From Heloderma charlesbogerti (taxonomy: Eukaryota > Chordata > Lepidosauria > Squamata > Helodermatidae), in assembly GCA_026122225.1 (NCBI GenBank), contig JANEZZ010001958.1, forward strand, positions 248,001 to 312,000: a DNA stretch of 64,000 nt, in the 5' to 3' direction. Under the pieces are notes generated by a model. The model saw only the letters and a list, made by a program, of their open reading frames with translations. It was not told where the DNA came from and ran no database searches. This document shows positions 44,501-55,351 of this stretch, in pieces; within the stretch, counting starts at the first letter, position 1, and each line of letters begins with the position of its first letter. Position numbers and translations under genes: made by a program.

Positions 44501-45186
44501 TAGGGATGTACGAAAATCACTTACCTTTTGGGGATTATGCTGATGGTGGGGGGGAGGCGCTCCGTTCCTCACCCCCTGGAATCCTGGCCGGCTGGCTGTG
44601 GTCCACAGCGATTTTGCGGAGCCGCTGGCCAGCTCTGCCAGCAGCCCGACATCCGGCCGCTGGCTAGCAGGGACGCAAATGGCGGCGGCCATAGCCGCCG
44701 CCGTTTGTGTCCCTGCAGTCAGCCGTGATAGGCTACATAAATGTTTACGTAGCCTATCATGGCTGACTTAAAAAAAAAAATGCGCGTACGCAAATGGCAG
44801 CAGCCATGGCCGCCGCCATTTGCGTTCCTTATTTTGGCACGTCTTAGTCTACATAAACATTTACGTAGACTAAGACGGCAAAAATAAGGGGAACGCAAAT
44901 AGCGTAGACGCTACGCTATTTGCATTCCCCTTATTTTCGCTGTCTTTAAATCTTTACGTAGCCTATCATGTTTTTTTTTAACTGGAAATGGCGGCAGTGG
45001 CAGCCGGTCAGAAGACAGGCCGCCGCAGCCACCGCCACCGAACTGCCGCCGGAGCCGCCACCGCCGCCAGGAAGGTCTGCCCAAGGTAAGTCCCATCCCG
45101 GGGGGGCAGGCCGTTCCGCCACCGATTTCGGGGCGGAGTGCATTCGGCCTCCCCGAAATCCATGGCGGAACTTTCGTACATCCCTA
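44501..45186 (+). mobile_element. Multi-palindrome hAT-like element, perfect TSD
   Basis: Starts TAGGGATGTACGAAAATCAC and ends CGTACATCCCTA, so the TIRs are about 14 bp. Perfect 8-bp duplication CAAAACAT (44493-44500, 45187-45194). Hairpins: GCAAATGGCGGCGGCC...GCCGCCGTTTGTG (44654-44710), GATAGGCTACATAAATG (44722-44765), AAATGGCAGCAGCC...GCCGCCATTTGCG (44792-44824), then a central block of TTAGTCTACATAAAC and GCAAATAGCGTAGACGCTAC. The second outer hairpin is lost after GCTGTCTTTAAATC (44940), so the palindrome is asymmetric. CCAAGGTAAGTCCC near 45082. Confidence 0.9.
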
Positions 45187-46350
45187 CAAAACATAAACTC
45201 ATCTGGATAAAGCACAAGGTAACCCCCCTGCCAGGTGATGTGACTCGATTCATCTCCTACAAACCAGAAAGTGACTGCAAGAGACTTAGGAAATGCCACT
45301 TAGAGAAGCATATTCAAATAAGATGTTGAAGTTCCTCATGTTAGTGAGGGATGAGTTGGGTAAGTAGTTTCTTCTACCTAGAGGGAATAGTTATTTGAGA
45401 ACAAAGCCTGACAAGTCTCTCAAAGTTATTTGAGAACAAAGTTCCATTCTCTCTGCCCCTTGCCAGGCATCTCTGTGTAGCAGCTGATCCCCTATCAGTG
45501 CCTCTTTAAGGACTGGAAACTAGTGTTGTGCCCAACGATTCTTCCACACTGATGGAAAATAATTTGCTTTCGAACTTTCTTTTTCAGAGGAGAATGTTGG
45601 ATGACATTCTCATTAGTGGGGTAGGTGTAGGCATGTATGAGAATTCCATTTTGGGATGAATTCTCTATTGATTTTTCTGGTTTAGGCTTGGGGGATTTCA
45701 TTCCATTTCCCCCCACTGGTGTCAATTTGATTTGTAGCAAGTTCATCCAATATGTGGATTCCATGATTGTTTTGTTTTGTTTTGTTTTGTTATTTTAATG
45801 GTGGCAATTTGTACAAATTGATTTTTATCAGGGGGAACTCTTGAATTTGACCCAAATGGGGTCATCTTGAAATTGACACAAATAGGGTCATTTCTTTTTA
45901 AATATACTTTTAAATTGGCAATCTTGTGCAAGTGCACATGACTGCAAGTCCACCTGTCCACACAGGCACATTCTCCTCTTGTAAATATCCTTGTTGGTTT
46001 CGTCCTCTCCCCACACTTCTGGCAGTGCTGGGCTAAACAAAGTATTGTGTGGAGGGGATAAACTGATCAGGATGTTTACAAGAGGGGAATGTGCCTCTGC
46101 GAGGCTACATAGTGGACAGGAGGACTTGTGATGCTCTCGCAGGGCTCTTAATACAGGCCTGAAGCAGGGCTTCTCTTAGGCCAAGAGGACAGGGGGAGTT
46201 GGGAGTCTGTAGGCTGGGCTGTACATAAGGGGATAGTGCACAGTTCATTTACTCTGCCTGAATATAACACATCTCCGTGAATGAGGAAAAGTGAGGAGAG
46301 AATTGGCAGTGATGTCTTTGCCCATATCTGCATCAAGATGTAACCTGGTC
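45187..46350. other. About 1.2 kb without clear features
   Basis: Includes a (TTTTG)n run at 45768-45791. No gene or repeat family recognised. Confidence 0.4.
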
Positions 46351-46739
46351 TAGGGATGCTGGAGAAATCCGAAATGGACCTGAATGAGGTCAGATTCCTG
46401 AGAATCTGACCTGCAGAGTCTGCAGAGAACCAGATCTCTCTGCTGGCTCATCCCCTGGATTTTGGCAGGGTTTTTTGGCTGCCACAATTTACACATAACT
46501 AAGCGCTTTATGGCCACAAATTGCATAAAACACGCCAATTACAACTGTGATCTGCCCAACATATGCTAAATGTGGCTACAATGCCCTGTTTACAGAGAGA
46601 GAGAGAGAGAGAAACCCACCAAAATCTGGAGGATGTGCCAGGCATCTGGGGAAATCCACTGGGTCTCAAGAGGGCTGGATTTACCCATGATGGACACCAC
46701 CACCCCCGGACTGGATGGTGGGGGATTCGCACATCCCTA
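46351..46739. mobile_element. hAT-like element, 'GATTCCTGAGAATCTGACC' group
   Basis: Starts TAGGGATGCTGGAGAAATCC and ends GCACATCCCTA. Left module matches 20947 and 21582. Flanks ACCTGGTC and TTCCAGTC match at 4 of 8 only. Confidence 0.6.
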
Positions 46740-46789
46740 TTCCAGTCTGTCCATTCTTTGGGCTCAAAACATGTCCTGAATAATACATG

Positions 46790-46905
46790 CCAGGGGCTGA
46801 CAGAAGATAGACCTCCGTTTTTCTTGGACTTCAACTCCCATAAGCCCCTACCAGCCTGGCCAATGGTCAGGAACACCAGGAGTTGAAGTTCAAGTCTTCT
46901 GGAGC
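46790..46905. mobile_element. Foldback MITE 'TTGGACTTCAACTCCCATAA'
   Basis: GGACTTCAACTCCCATAAGC pairs with AGGAGTTGAAGTTCAAGTC around a GGCCAATGGTCAGG centre. Same family as 16612-16735. Confidence 0.6.
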
Positions 46906-48296
46906 TCTACCTTCTGCCCACCCCTTATGTCATGTCCAGGCCTGTGTTGCTTAAAGAAGTTGCTTATGCTGGTTGAATATGTCTTGGCTTCTCTTCCAGT
47001 TTAACAGGGAGTTCTGAGACATTGTCAGAGCCTGAGTGAATATGCTCGGCATTACAACAAGACCTAAAATTCTCACAGCTGTCAGGCTGGACTAGTTTAA
47101 ACAGCAAGCAACTGCTTTTAATTTTCTTCTTTCAAAAAATGAAAAATCACCCTAGATTGTGGCACAAAAGTGTCTGCTATTTATGGAAAAAGAAGTTAAG
47201 CATTCAAAAGGGAGATTTATCGGTTACTTCATATCCCAAAGAGATAAAAGGCCTTACATAATTATGACTGTGTTCTGATTCTTTGAAGAACTGGGTTACG
47301 TTTGCTGAAAGCAGAATTCTGTTTATGCTTCTTAGATGTATAATTTAATTAGCTTTTTGGTGTTCTCCCTCTCCCTCTTCTCCATGTTGTTTAAAATTAT
47401 CTGGACATTTCTCCTCTCATTTAAAAGAGTCTTCATCCCAGAAATGAACTTCACAGTTCCTTTGTTCTTTGTACAGGATCAAAACATTTTAGTAATGCTT
47501 TAGATGGCAACATTTTCTTCTGGGTTGAGCAAATCCATCTTTCTTTGACCTTTCAACCAAGAAACACGATGAAATGGACAGAGAAAAAGATGGATGGAAG
47601 GAAGGAGAAATAGACAACTGGTTAACCATATGATGGAAGACAGAGTAGCTGCATTCTGCGTTTGGTGATGGAACTCAAGAATAGAAATGCTAAGGTTTTG
47701 AATCAAGACACAAGCATTTACTCGGGCTTTTGCGAGCTTGGAAAATAATGATCCCACAGGCCCCACTTCGCATGTTCATTTCAATGAAGCACATTCATTG
47801 CCCCATTCACAAGTGGATGGGTCATTTCAGCCATTTTTCAGGAAGCATTTTTCGCAAGGTTCATGGGACAGGGAAGTGTGTAATTGGCACTAGCAGCACT
47901 CATTTCTTTTTTTTTTTCAAATATTTTTAATTTTATTTTAATTACTCTGCAGAGTTTATGTATGCCACGGAAGCATGGGAAGAAAGCAATTTTGATGGGA
48001 TGATCACACTGAGTGGTGTGTGTTGTGTTTGCATCTCTGCTCCTGCACGTTGGCAAAACACCATGGAAAAAGGATCTGGATACAACTGTTATAAATGAAT
48101 GCAAGTTCTGCAATGCATTACCCAATTTATTCAATTTGTTACATTTAAATAGGGATGGATGGATTTACCTCCCTCTGTGCTCACCACCCATTCAGTGAAC
48201 AACCGCCACCGCCTGCCGCTGTTCACTGCACGAGCTGTGCACAGAAAATATCTTCCACTGCTTTTGCTCTCTGGCTGATTTGATTTAGACCCAAGG
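46906..48296. other. About 1.4 kb without recognised features
   Basis: AT-rich sequence with no recognised exon or repeat end; candidate unique host DNA. Confidence 0.4.
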
Positions 48297-51200
48297 TTGT
48301 TGTTGTTCAGTCGTTCAGTCGTGTCCGACTCTTCGTGACCCCATGGACCATAGCACGCCAGGCCTTCCTGTCCTGCGCTCTCTCCCGGAGTGTGCTCAAG
48401 TTCATATTCATTGCATTCGTGATGCTATCTAGCCATCTCATCCTCTGCCGTCCTCTTCTCCTTTTGCCTTCAGTCTTTCCCAGCATCAGGGTCTTTTCCA
48501 GGGAGTTTTCTCTTCGCATTACGTGGCCAAAATATTGGAGCTTCAGCTTCATTATCTGTCCTTCCAATGAGCACTCAGGGTTGATTTCCTTTAGGATTGA
48601 CTGATTTGACCTCCTTGCAGTCCAGGGGACTCGTAAGAGTCTTCTCCAGCACCACAGTTCGAAAGCATCAATTCTTCGGCGCTCAGCCTTCCTTATAGTC
48701 CAGCTCTCACAGCCATACATTACTACTGGGAAAACCATAGCTTTGATTAGACGGACCTTTGTCGGCAAGGTGATGTCTCTGCTTCTTACTATGCTGTCTA
48801 GGTTGGCCATAGCTTTCCTCCCAAGGAGCAAGCGTCTTTTAATTTCATGGCTACAGTCACCGTCTGCGGTGATCTTGGAGCCCAAGAAAGTAAAATCTGT
48901 CACTGCTTCCATTTCTTCCCCTTCTATATGCCAGGAAGTGATGGGGCCAGATGCCATGATCTTCGTTTTTTTAATGTTGAGTTTCAAACCAGCTTTTGCA
49001 CTCTCCTCTTTCACCTTCAACAAGAGGCTCTTTAGATCCTCTTCGCTTTCTGCCATTAGGGTGGTATCGTCTGCGTATCGGAGGTTGTTGATAATTCTCC
49101 CAGCAATCTTAATTCCGACCTGTGATTCATCCAACCCGGCATTTCTCATGATGTACTCTGCATATAAGTTAAATAAGCAGGGTGACAATATGCAGCCTTG
49201 TCGTACTCCTTTCCCAATTTTGAACCAATCGGTTGTTCCATGTCTGGTTCTTACTGTTGCTTCTTGACCCTCGTACAGGTTTCTCAGGAGACAGGTAAGG
49301 TGGTCTGGTACTCCCATCACTTTAAGAATTTGCCACAGTTTGTTGTGATCCACACAATCAAAGGCTTTAGCGTAGTCAATGAAGCAGAAATAGACGTTTT
49401 TCTGGAATTCTCTTGCTTTCTCCATGATGCAGCGAATGTTGGCGATTTGATCTCTAGTTCCTCTGCCTCTTCGAAACCCAGCTTGTACTTCCGGTAGTTC
49501 TCGGTTCGCATACTGCTGAAGCCTAGCTTGTAGGATTTTGAGCATCACCTTGCTGGCATGTGAAATGAGCGCAATGGTGCGGTAGTTTGAACACTCTTTG
49601 GCGTTGCCCTTCTTTGGAATTGGAATGTAAACTGACCTTTTCCAGTCTTGTGGCCACTGTTGAGTGTTCCAGATTTGTTGGCATATTGAGTGCAGCACTT
49701 TAACAGCATCATCTTTTAGGATTTTAAATAGCTCGGCTGGAATACTGTCATTTCCGCTAGCTTTGTTGTTACTAATGCTTCCTAAGGCCCACTTGACTTC
49801 ACTCTCGAGGATGTCTGGCTCAAGTTCAGTGACCGCACTATCATGGCTATCAGGGACATTCAGATCTTTCCTGTATAGTTCTTCTGTGTATTCTTGCCAC
49901 CTCTTCTTAATCTCATCTGCTTCTGTGAGGTCCCTGCCTTCTTTGTCCTTTATCATGCCCGTCTTTGCACAAAACGTTCCCTTGAGATCTCCAATTTTCT
50001 TGAAGAGATCTCTAGTCTTTCCCATTCTGTTGTTTTCTTCGATTTCTTTGCATTGTTCATTTAAGAAGGCCTTCTTGTCTCTCCTTGCTATTCTCTGGAA
50101 CTCTGCATTCAGTTGGGTATATCTTCCCCTTTCTCCCTTGCTTTTCGCTTCCCTTCTTTCCTCAGCTACTTGTAAAGCCTCATCAGACAGCCACTTTGCT
50201 TTCTTGCATTTCTTTTTCTTTGGGATGGATTTCGTTGCTGCCTCCTGAACAATGTTACGGACCTCCGTCCATAGTTCCTCAGGCACTCTGTCTATCAGGT
50301 CTAATCCCTGAAATCTATTCCTCACCTCCACTGTATATTCATCAGGGATATGATTTAGGTCATACCTGAACGGTTTAGTGGTTTTCCCGACGTTCTTCAA
50401 TTTAAGCCGAAATTTTGCAAGAAGCAGCTCATGATCTGAGCCACAGTCAGCTCCAGGTCTTGTTTTGACTGACTGTATGGAGCTTCTCCATCTTTGGTTG
50501 CAAAGGACATAATCAATCTGATTTCGATATTGACCATCTGGTGACGTCCATGTGTAGAGTCGCCTCTTGTGCTGCTGGAAAAGAGTGTTTGCTATTATCA
50601 GCATGTTCTCTTGGCAAAACTCTATTAGCTTTTGTCCTGCTTCATTTTGTACACCAAGGCCATGCCTGCCTGTTATCCCGGTGATTTCTTGACTTCCTAC
50701 TTTAGCATTCCAATCCCCTATGATGAAGAGGACATCTTTTTTTGGTGTTAGTTCTAGAAGGTGTTGTAGGTCTTCATAGAACCGATCAACCTCAGCTTCT
50801 TCGGCCTCAGTGGTTGGGGCATAGACTTGAATTACTGTGATGTTGAATGGTTTGCCTTGGATTCGTACTGAGATCATTCTATCATTTTTAAGATTGTACC
50901 CCAGTACTGCTTTTCCCACCCTTTTGTTGACTATGAGTGCTACTCCATTTCTTCTAAGGGATTCTTGCCCACAATAGTAGATATGATGGTCACCTGAATT
51001 AAATTCGCCCATGCCTGTCCATTTTAGTTCGCTGATTCCCAAGATGTCGATGTTCAATCTTGTCATCTCATGTTTGACCACCTCCAGCTTACCTTGATTC
51101 ATTGATCTGACATTCCAGGTTCCTAAACAATATTGTTCTTTACAGCATCGGATTTTCTTTTCACCACCAGACACATCCACAGCTGAGTGTCCTTTCGGGT

Positions 51201-51620
51201 TTGGCCCAGCCGCTTCACTCTTTCTGGCGCTACTTGGAAATACCCTCTGCTCTTCCCCAGTAGCATATTGGACACCTTCCGACCTGAGGGGCTCATCTTC
51301 CGGCGTCATCTCTTTTAGCCTTGTGATACTTTCCATGGGGTTTTCTTGGCAAGAATACTGGAGTGGGTTGCCATTTCCTTCTCCAGTGGACCACATTTTG
51401 TCAGAACTCTCTGCCATGACCTGTCCGTCTTGGGTGGCCCTGCACGGCATAGCTTATGGCTTCACTGAGTTACGCAAGCCCCTTCGCCACAACAAGGCAG
51501 TTGCAGCAGGTCATCAAAATCCCTCCAGTACAAAGCTGGACACAACTGCCTTCTTTGGAGCACCTGGACAATGCAAGCCATGATGCAGGTTGATCGGGGC
51601 AGGAAATCAGCCTGTCAATT
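48297..51620 (-). mobile_element. RTE-BovB LINE, near full length
   Basis: The minus-strand element ends 3' in CAACAACAA at 48297 after GACTGAACGACTGAACAAC. It includes about 150 bp of recognisable sequence upstream of the ORF (AAAGCTGGACACAAC... region near 51530) and is about 3.3 kb long, close to the usual BovB length. The exact 5' edge and any TSD are not resolved because a second BovB copy abuts it at 51656. Confidence 0.9.
48307..51450 (-). CDS. RTE-BovB endonuclease-reverse transcriptase, intact 1047 aa
   Basis: Protein of a self-copying LINE: it nicks target DNA and reverse-transcribes its RNA there. Visible domains: short N-terminal part (1-107); AP-type endonuclease (about 108-345) with TWNVRSM at 111, ISELKW with Glu141, GDWNAKVG at 245 and the SDH catalytic triad end at 338-340; linker with basic runs (KSIPKKKKCKKAKW, 408-420); reverse transcriptase (about 555-860) with IPKKGNAKECSNYRTIAL, QAGFRRGRGTRDQI, FIDYAKAFDCVDH (Asp692), GVRQGCILSPCLFNLYAEY and RYADDTTLMAES (Asp794-Asp795); C-terminal region with GCESWTIRKAE and RRRGRQRMRWLDSI. 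All catalytic motifs look intact and no stop or frameshift interrupts the frame. Length is close to the roughly 1000 residues usual for BovB. The start is the first Met of the open frame; MAESSDKM at residue 12 could be the real start. The family is known for horizontal transfer between squamates and ruminants. No promoter can be pointed out. Confidence 0.95.
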   Translation of the reverse strand: MPCRATQDGQVMAESSDKMWSTGEGNGNPLQYSCQENPMESITRLKEMTPEDEPLRSEGVQYATGEEQRVFPSSARKSEAAGPNPKGHSAVDVSGGEKKIRCCKEQYCLGTWNVRSMNQGKLEVVKHEMTRLNIDILGISELKWTGMGEFNSGDHHIYYCGQESLRRNGVALIVNKRVGKAVLGYNLKNDRMISVRIQGKPFNITVIQVYAPTTEAEEAEVDRFYEDLQHLLELTPKKDVLFIIGDWNAKVGSQEITGITGRHGLGVQNEAGQKLIEFCQENMLIIANTLFQQHKRRLYTWTSPDGQYRNQIDYVLCNQRWRSSIQSVKTRPGADCGSDHELLLAKFRLKLKNVGKTTKPFRYDLNHIPDEYTVEVRNRFQGLDLIDRVPEELWTEVRNIVQEAATKSIPKKKKCKKAKWLSDEALQVAEERREAKSKGERGRYTQLNAEFQRIARRDKKAFLNEQCKEIEENNRMGKTRDLFKKIGDLKGTFCAKTGMIKDKEGRDLTEADEIKKRWQEYTEELYRKDLNVPDSHDSAVTELEPDILESEVKWALGSISNNKASGNDSIPAELFKILKDDAVKVLHSICQQIWNTQQWPQDWKRSVYIPIPKKGNAKECSNYRTIALISHASKVMLKILQARLQQYANRELPEVQAGFRRGRGTRDQIANIRCIMEKAREFQKNVYFCFIDYAKAFDCVDHNKLWQILKVMGVPDHLTCLLRNLYEGQEATVRTRHGTTDWFKIGKGVRQGCILSPCLFNLYAEYIMRNAGLDESQVGIKIAGRIINNLRYADDTTLMAESEEDLKSLLLKVKEESAKAGLKLNIKKTKIMASGPITSWHIEGEEMEAVTDFTFLGSKITADGDCSHEIKRRLLLGRKAMANLDSIVRSRDITLPTKVRLIKAMVFPVVMYGCESWTIRKAERRRIDAFELWCWRRLLRVPWTARRSNQSILKEINPECSLEGQIMKLKLQYFGHVMRRENSLEKTLMLGKTEGKRRRGRQRMRWLDSITNAMNMNLSTLRERAQDRKAWRAMVHGVTKSRTRLND

Positions 51621-51655
51621 CTGTTCTCTCTCCATCCTTCACTGGTAAGAGGGTT

Positions 51656-53863
51656 TGTTGTTGTTCAGTCGTTCAGTCGTGTCCGACACTTCGTGACCCC
51701 ATGGATCATTGCATGCCAGGCCTTCCTGTCCTGCGCTCTCTCCCGGAGTGTGCTCAAGTTCATATTCATTGCATCGGTGATGCTATCTAGCCATCTCATC
51801 CTCTGCTGTCCCCTTCTCCTTTTGCCTTCAGTCTTTCCCAGCATCAGGGTCTTTTCCAGAGAGTTTTCTCTTCGCATTGGGTGGCCAAAATATTTGAACT
51901 TCAGCTTCAGTATCTGTCCTTCCAATGAGCACTCAGTGTTGATTTCCTTTAGGATGGACTGATTGGACCTCCTTGCAGTCCAGGGGACACGTAAGAGTCT
52001 TCTCCAGCACCACAGTTCAAAAGCATCAATTCTCCGGCACTCAGCCTTCCTTATAGTCCAGCTCTCACAGCCATACGTTACTACTGGAAAACCATAGCTT
52101 TGATTAGACGGACCTTTGTCGGCAAGGTGATGTCTCTGCTTCTTCCTATGCTGTCTAGGTTGGCCATAGCTTTCCTCCCAAGGAGCAAGCGTCTTTAATT
52201 TCATGGCTACAGTCACTGTCTGCGGTGATCTTGGAGTCCAAGAAAGTAAAATCTGTCCCTGCTTCCATTTCTTCCCCTTCTATATGCCAGGAAGTGATGG
52301 GGCCAGATGTCATGATCTTCGTTTTTTTAATGTTGAGTTTCAAACCAGCTTTTGCACTCTCCTCTTTCACCCTCAACAAGAGGCTCTTTAGATCCTCTTC
52401 GCTTTCTGCCATTAGGGTGGTATCATCTGCATATCGGAGGTTGTTGATGATTCTCCCAGCAATCTTAATTCCGACCTGTGATTCATTCAACCCGGCGTTT
52501 CTCATGATGTACTCTGCATATAAGTTAAATAAGCAGGGTGACAATATGCAGCCTTGTCGTACTCCTTTCCCAATTTTAAACCAATCGGTTGTTCCATGTC
52601 TGGTTCTTACTGTTGCTTCTTGACCCTCGTACAGGTTTCTCAGGAGACAGGTAAGGTGGTCTGGTACTCCCATCACTTGAAGAATTTGCCACAGTTTGTT
52701 GTGATCCACACAATCAAAGGCTTTAGCACAGTCAATGAAGCAGAAATAGACGTTTTTCTGGAATTCTCTTGCTTTCTCCATGATCCAGCGAAAGTTGGCG
52801 ATTTGATCTCTAGTTCCTCTGCCTCTTCGAAACCCAGCTTGTACTTCCAGTAGTTCTCGGTTCGCATACTGCTGAAGCCTAGCTTGTAGAATTTTAAGCA
52901 TTGCCTTGCTGGCATGTGAAATGAGCGCAATTGTGCGGTAGTTTGAACACTCTTTGGTGTTGCCCTTCTTTGCAATTGGAATGTAAACTGATCTTTTCCA
53001 GTCTTGTGGCCATTGTTGAGTGTTCCAAATTTGTGGGCATATTGAATGCAGCACTTTAACAGCATCATCTTTTAGGATTTTCAATAGCTCAGCTGGAATA
53101 CTGTCATCTCTGCTAGCTTTGTTGTTACTAATGCTTCCTAAGGCCCACTTGGCTTCACTCTCGAGGATGTCTGGCTCCAGTTCAGTGATATCATGGCTAT
53201 CAGGGACATTAAGTTCTTTCCTGTATAGATCTTCTGTGTATTCTTCCCACCTCTTCTTAATCTCATCTGCTTCTGTTAGGTCCCTGCTTTCATTGTCCTT
53301 TATCATGCCTGTCTTTGCACAAAATGTTCCCTTGAGATCTCCAATTTTCTTGAAGAGATCTCTAGTCTTTCCCATTCTGTTGTTTTCCTCGATTTCTTTG
53401 CATTGTTCATTTAAGAAGGCCTTCTTGTCTCTCCTTGCTATTCTCTGGAACTCTGCATTCAGTTGGATATATCTTCCCCTTTCTCCCTTGCTTTTCACTT
53501 CCCTTCTTTCGTCAGCTACTTGTAAAGCCTCATCAGAAAGCCACTTGGCTTTCCTGCATTTCTTTTTCTTTGGGATGGATTTCGTTGCTGCCTCCTGAAC
53601 AATGTTACAGACCTCTGTCCATAGTTCCTCAGGCACTCTGTCTATCAGGTCTAATCCCTTAAATCTATTCCTCACCTCCACTGTATATTCATCAGGGATA
53701 TGATTTAGGTCATACCTGAACGGTTTAGTGGTTTTCCCGATGTTCTTCAATTTAAGCCGAAATTTTGCAATAAGAAGCTCATGATCTGAGCCACAGTCAG
53801 CTCCAGGTTTTGTTTTTACTGACTGTACAGAGCTTCTCCATCTTTGGCTGCAAAGGACATAAT
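51656..53863 (-). pseudogene. 5'-truncated, frameshifted RTE-BovB copy
   Basis: Second minus-strand BovB, colinear with the intact copy from the end of the endonuclease (CSQRWRSSVQSVKT, SDHELL) to the CAACAA tail at 51656. Similarity to BovB stops at about 53863 (AAGGACATAAT), so the element is 5'-truncated by about 1 kb. Relative to the intact copy one T is missing near 52196 (CGTCTTTAATT against CGTCTTTTAATT) and one base near 52088 (CTACTGGAAAACC against CTACTGGGAAAACC); both shift the frame. CAKAFDCVD replaces YAKAFDCVD and YADD is kept. Many of the remaining substitutions are silent or conservative. It lies head-to-tail with the intact copy, about 40 bp from its probable 5' end. Confidence 0.93.
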
Positions 53864-54051
53864 AAATGAAAATATGAAAGGTAGCAGGATGAGTAGCAAT
53901 GCTTTCTGCTTCATGGCTTTCTTTTGTTTTCACCAAGCCTGTAATGAATCTCACGTGAAGGGGTGCTTCAACTGACAACATGCAACGTGGATAGAATTGT
54001 GTCAAAACTCTCATGTGCTTCTTATTGGGCTTTGGAAAGGTTCTGAATTTA

Positions 54052-55351
54052 TCCTAGGCTTGTGTGAGAAATTCATTTCAGTTTATTTTTGACCTTAATT
54101 TACTCAGTTTGGACTAGAGATGTCAGAGAATTCCGCCACGGATCTCGGTGAGGCCAAATGCCAGTGCATTCAGCCCCCCGAGCTCCGTGGTGGAATGGCC
54201 TGCCACCCCCCCGCCCCCCGCGGATCCCCCCCCCCAGGACGAGACTTACCTGGGGCGGATGTTCCGGGTGGCGGCGGCTCCAGCGGCGGCTTTGGTGGTG
54301 GCAGCGGCGGCGACTGGTCTTCTGAACAGCTGCCGCCACCATTTGCAGTCTGTTTTCCCCCCCTTTGTGATAGGCTACGTAAAGACTTACGTAGCCTATC
54401 ACGTCTGGGTTAAAAAACAAAACGCATACGCAAATGGCGGCGGCTATGGCCGCCGCCATTTGCGTTCCTTATTTTTGGCCGTCTTAGTCTACGTAAATAT
54501 TTACATAGCCTAAGACAGTGAAAATAAAGGGGAATGCAAATAGCGCCCGCTACGCTATTTGTGTTCCCCCTTATTTTCGCTGTCTTAGTCTACATAAATA
54601 TTTACATAGACTAAGATGGCCAAAAATAAGGAACGCAAATGGTGGCGGCCGTAGCTGCCGCCATTTGTGTATGGGTGGGGGTTTTTTTAAACCCAGACGT
54701 GATAGGCTACATAAGTCTTTACGTAGCCTATCACAGCTGAATACAGGGATGCAAACGGCAGCAGCTACGGCAGCCACCATTTGCGTCCCTGCTAGCCAGC
54801 GGCCAGATGTCTGGCTGCTGGCGGAGCCAGCCGGCGGCTCCGCGGAATCCCCATGGAGTGGAGCCAGCCGGCCAGGATTCCAGGGGGAGGTGCAGAGCGC
54901 CTCCCCCCCTGGCAATGATTCCGGGGGGAGGGACAGAGTGCCTCCCCCCCAGCAGAACCCAGCGGAGGCAGGTAAGCGGGGTTTCGTACACCCCTAGTTT
55001 GCACCTCCGAGAACTGAACATGGACCTGAATGAAATCTGTGATCGATGTTTGTGCATTTCTGAGCTCACCAACCCCCACCCCAAAAGTGTTCAATGAATG
55101 CATATGTTTGAAAAAAAAGTGTGAAAAATGTGCACATTCCAAAATTATATACGAACAGGCTTTAATCAATGGAAAGAAAATGTGGATGTTTCAAAAAATT
55201 GCACAATTGATGTGTACATTTGGGAAAATGGGCATGAAAATATGCATGAATTTTCACACAAGCAGGGGAAAAAAGCCATGCTTGCAACCTGATATGGACA
55301 AAAGTCAGAATGAGTTTTGAAGTGGAATTCGGAGAATTTCAACAAGCTCAG
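54052..55351. mobile_element. hAT-like 'TTTATCAGG' element interrupted by another hAT
   Basis: Left part TAGGCTTGTGTGAGAAATTC...TTACTCAGTTT and right part GCACCTCCGAGAACTGAAC...GAATTCGGAGAATTTCAAC are one copy of the 22120 group, split by the element at 54115-54996. The right end is cut at about 55351 by a partial multi-palindrome copy. Confidence 0.7.
54115..54996 (-). mobile_element. Multi-palindrome hAT-like element nested in another hAT
   Basis: Starts TAGAGATGTCAGAG and ends CACCCCTA. Flanks GTTTGGAC (54107-54114) and GTTTGCAC (54997-55004) match at 7 of 8, and sister copies have a single AGTTTGCACC at this place. Left module TCGGTGAGGCC...CAGCCCCCCGAG, GATAGGCTACGTAAAGACTT hairpin (54370-54403), GCAAATGGCGGCGGC hairpin, central palindrome 54430-54665, second GATAGGCTACATAAGTC hairpin, GC-rich right arm with GCAGGTAAGCGGGG. 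Confidence 0.88.

Noticed and set aside
48335..50369. Plus-strand ORFs opposite BovB
   Set aside because: Antisense shadows of the LINE frame; they recur opposite the second BovB copy as well.
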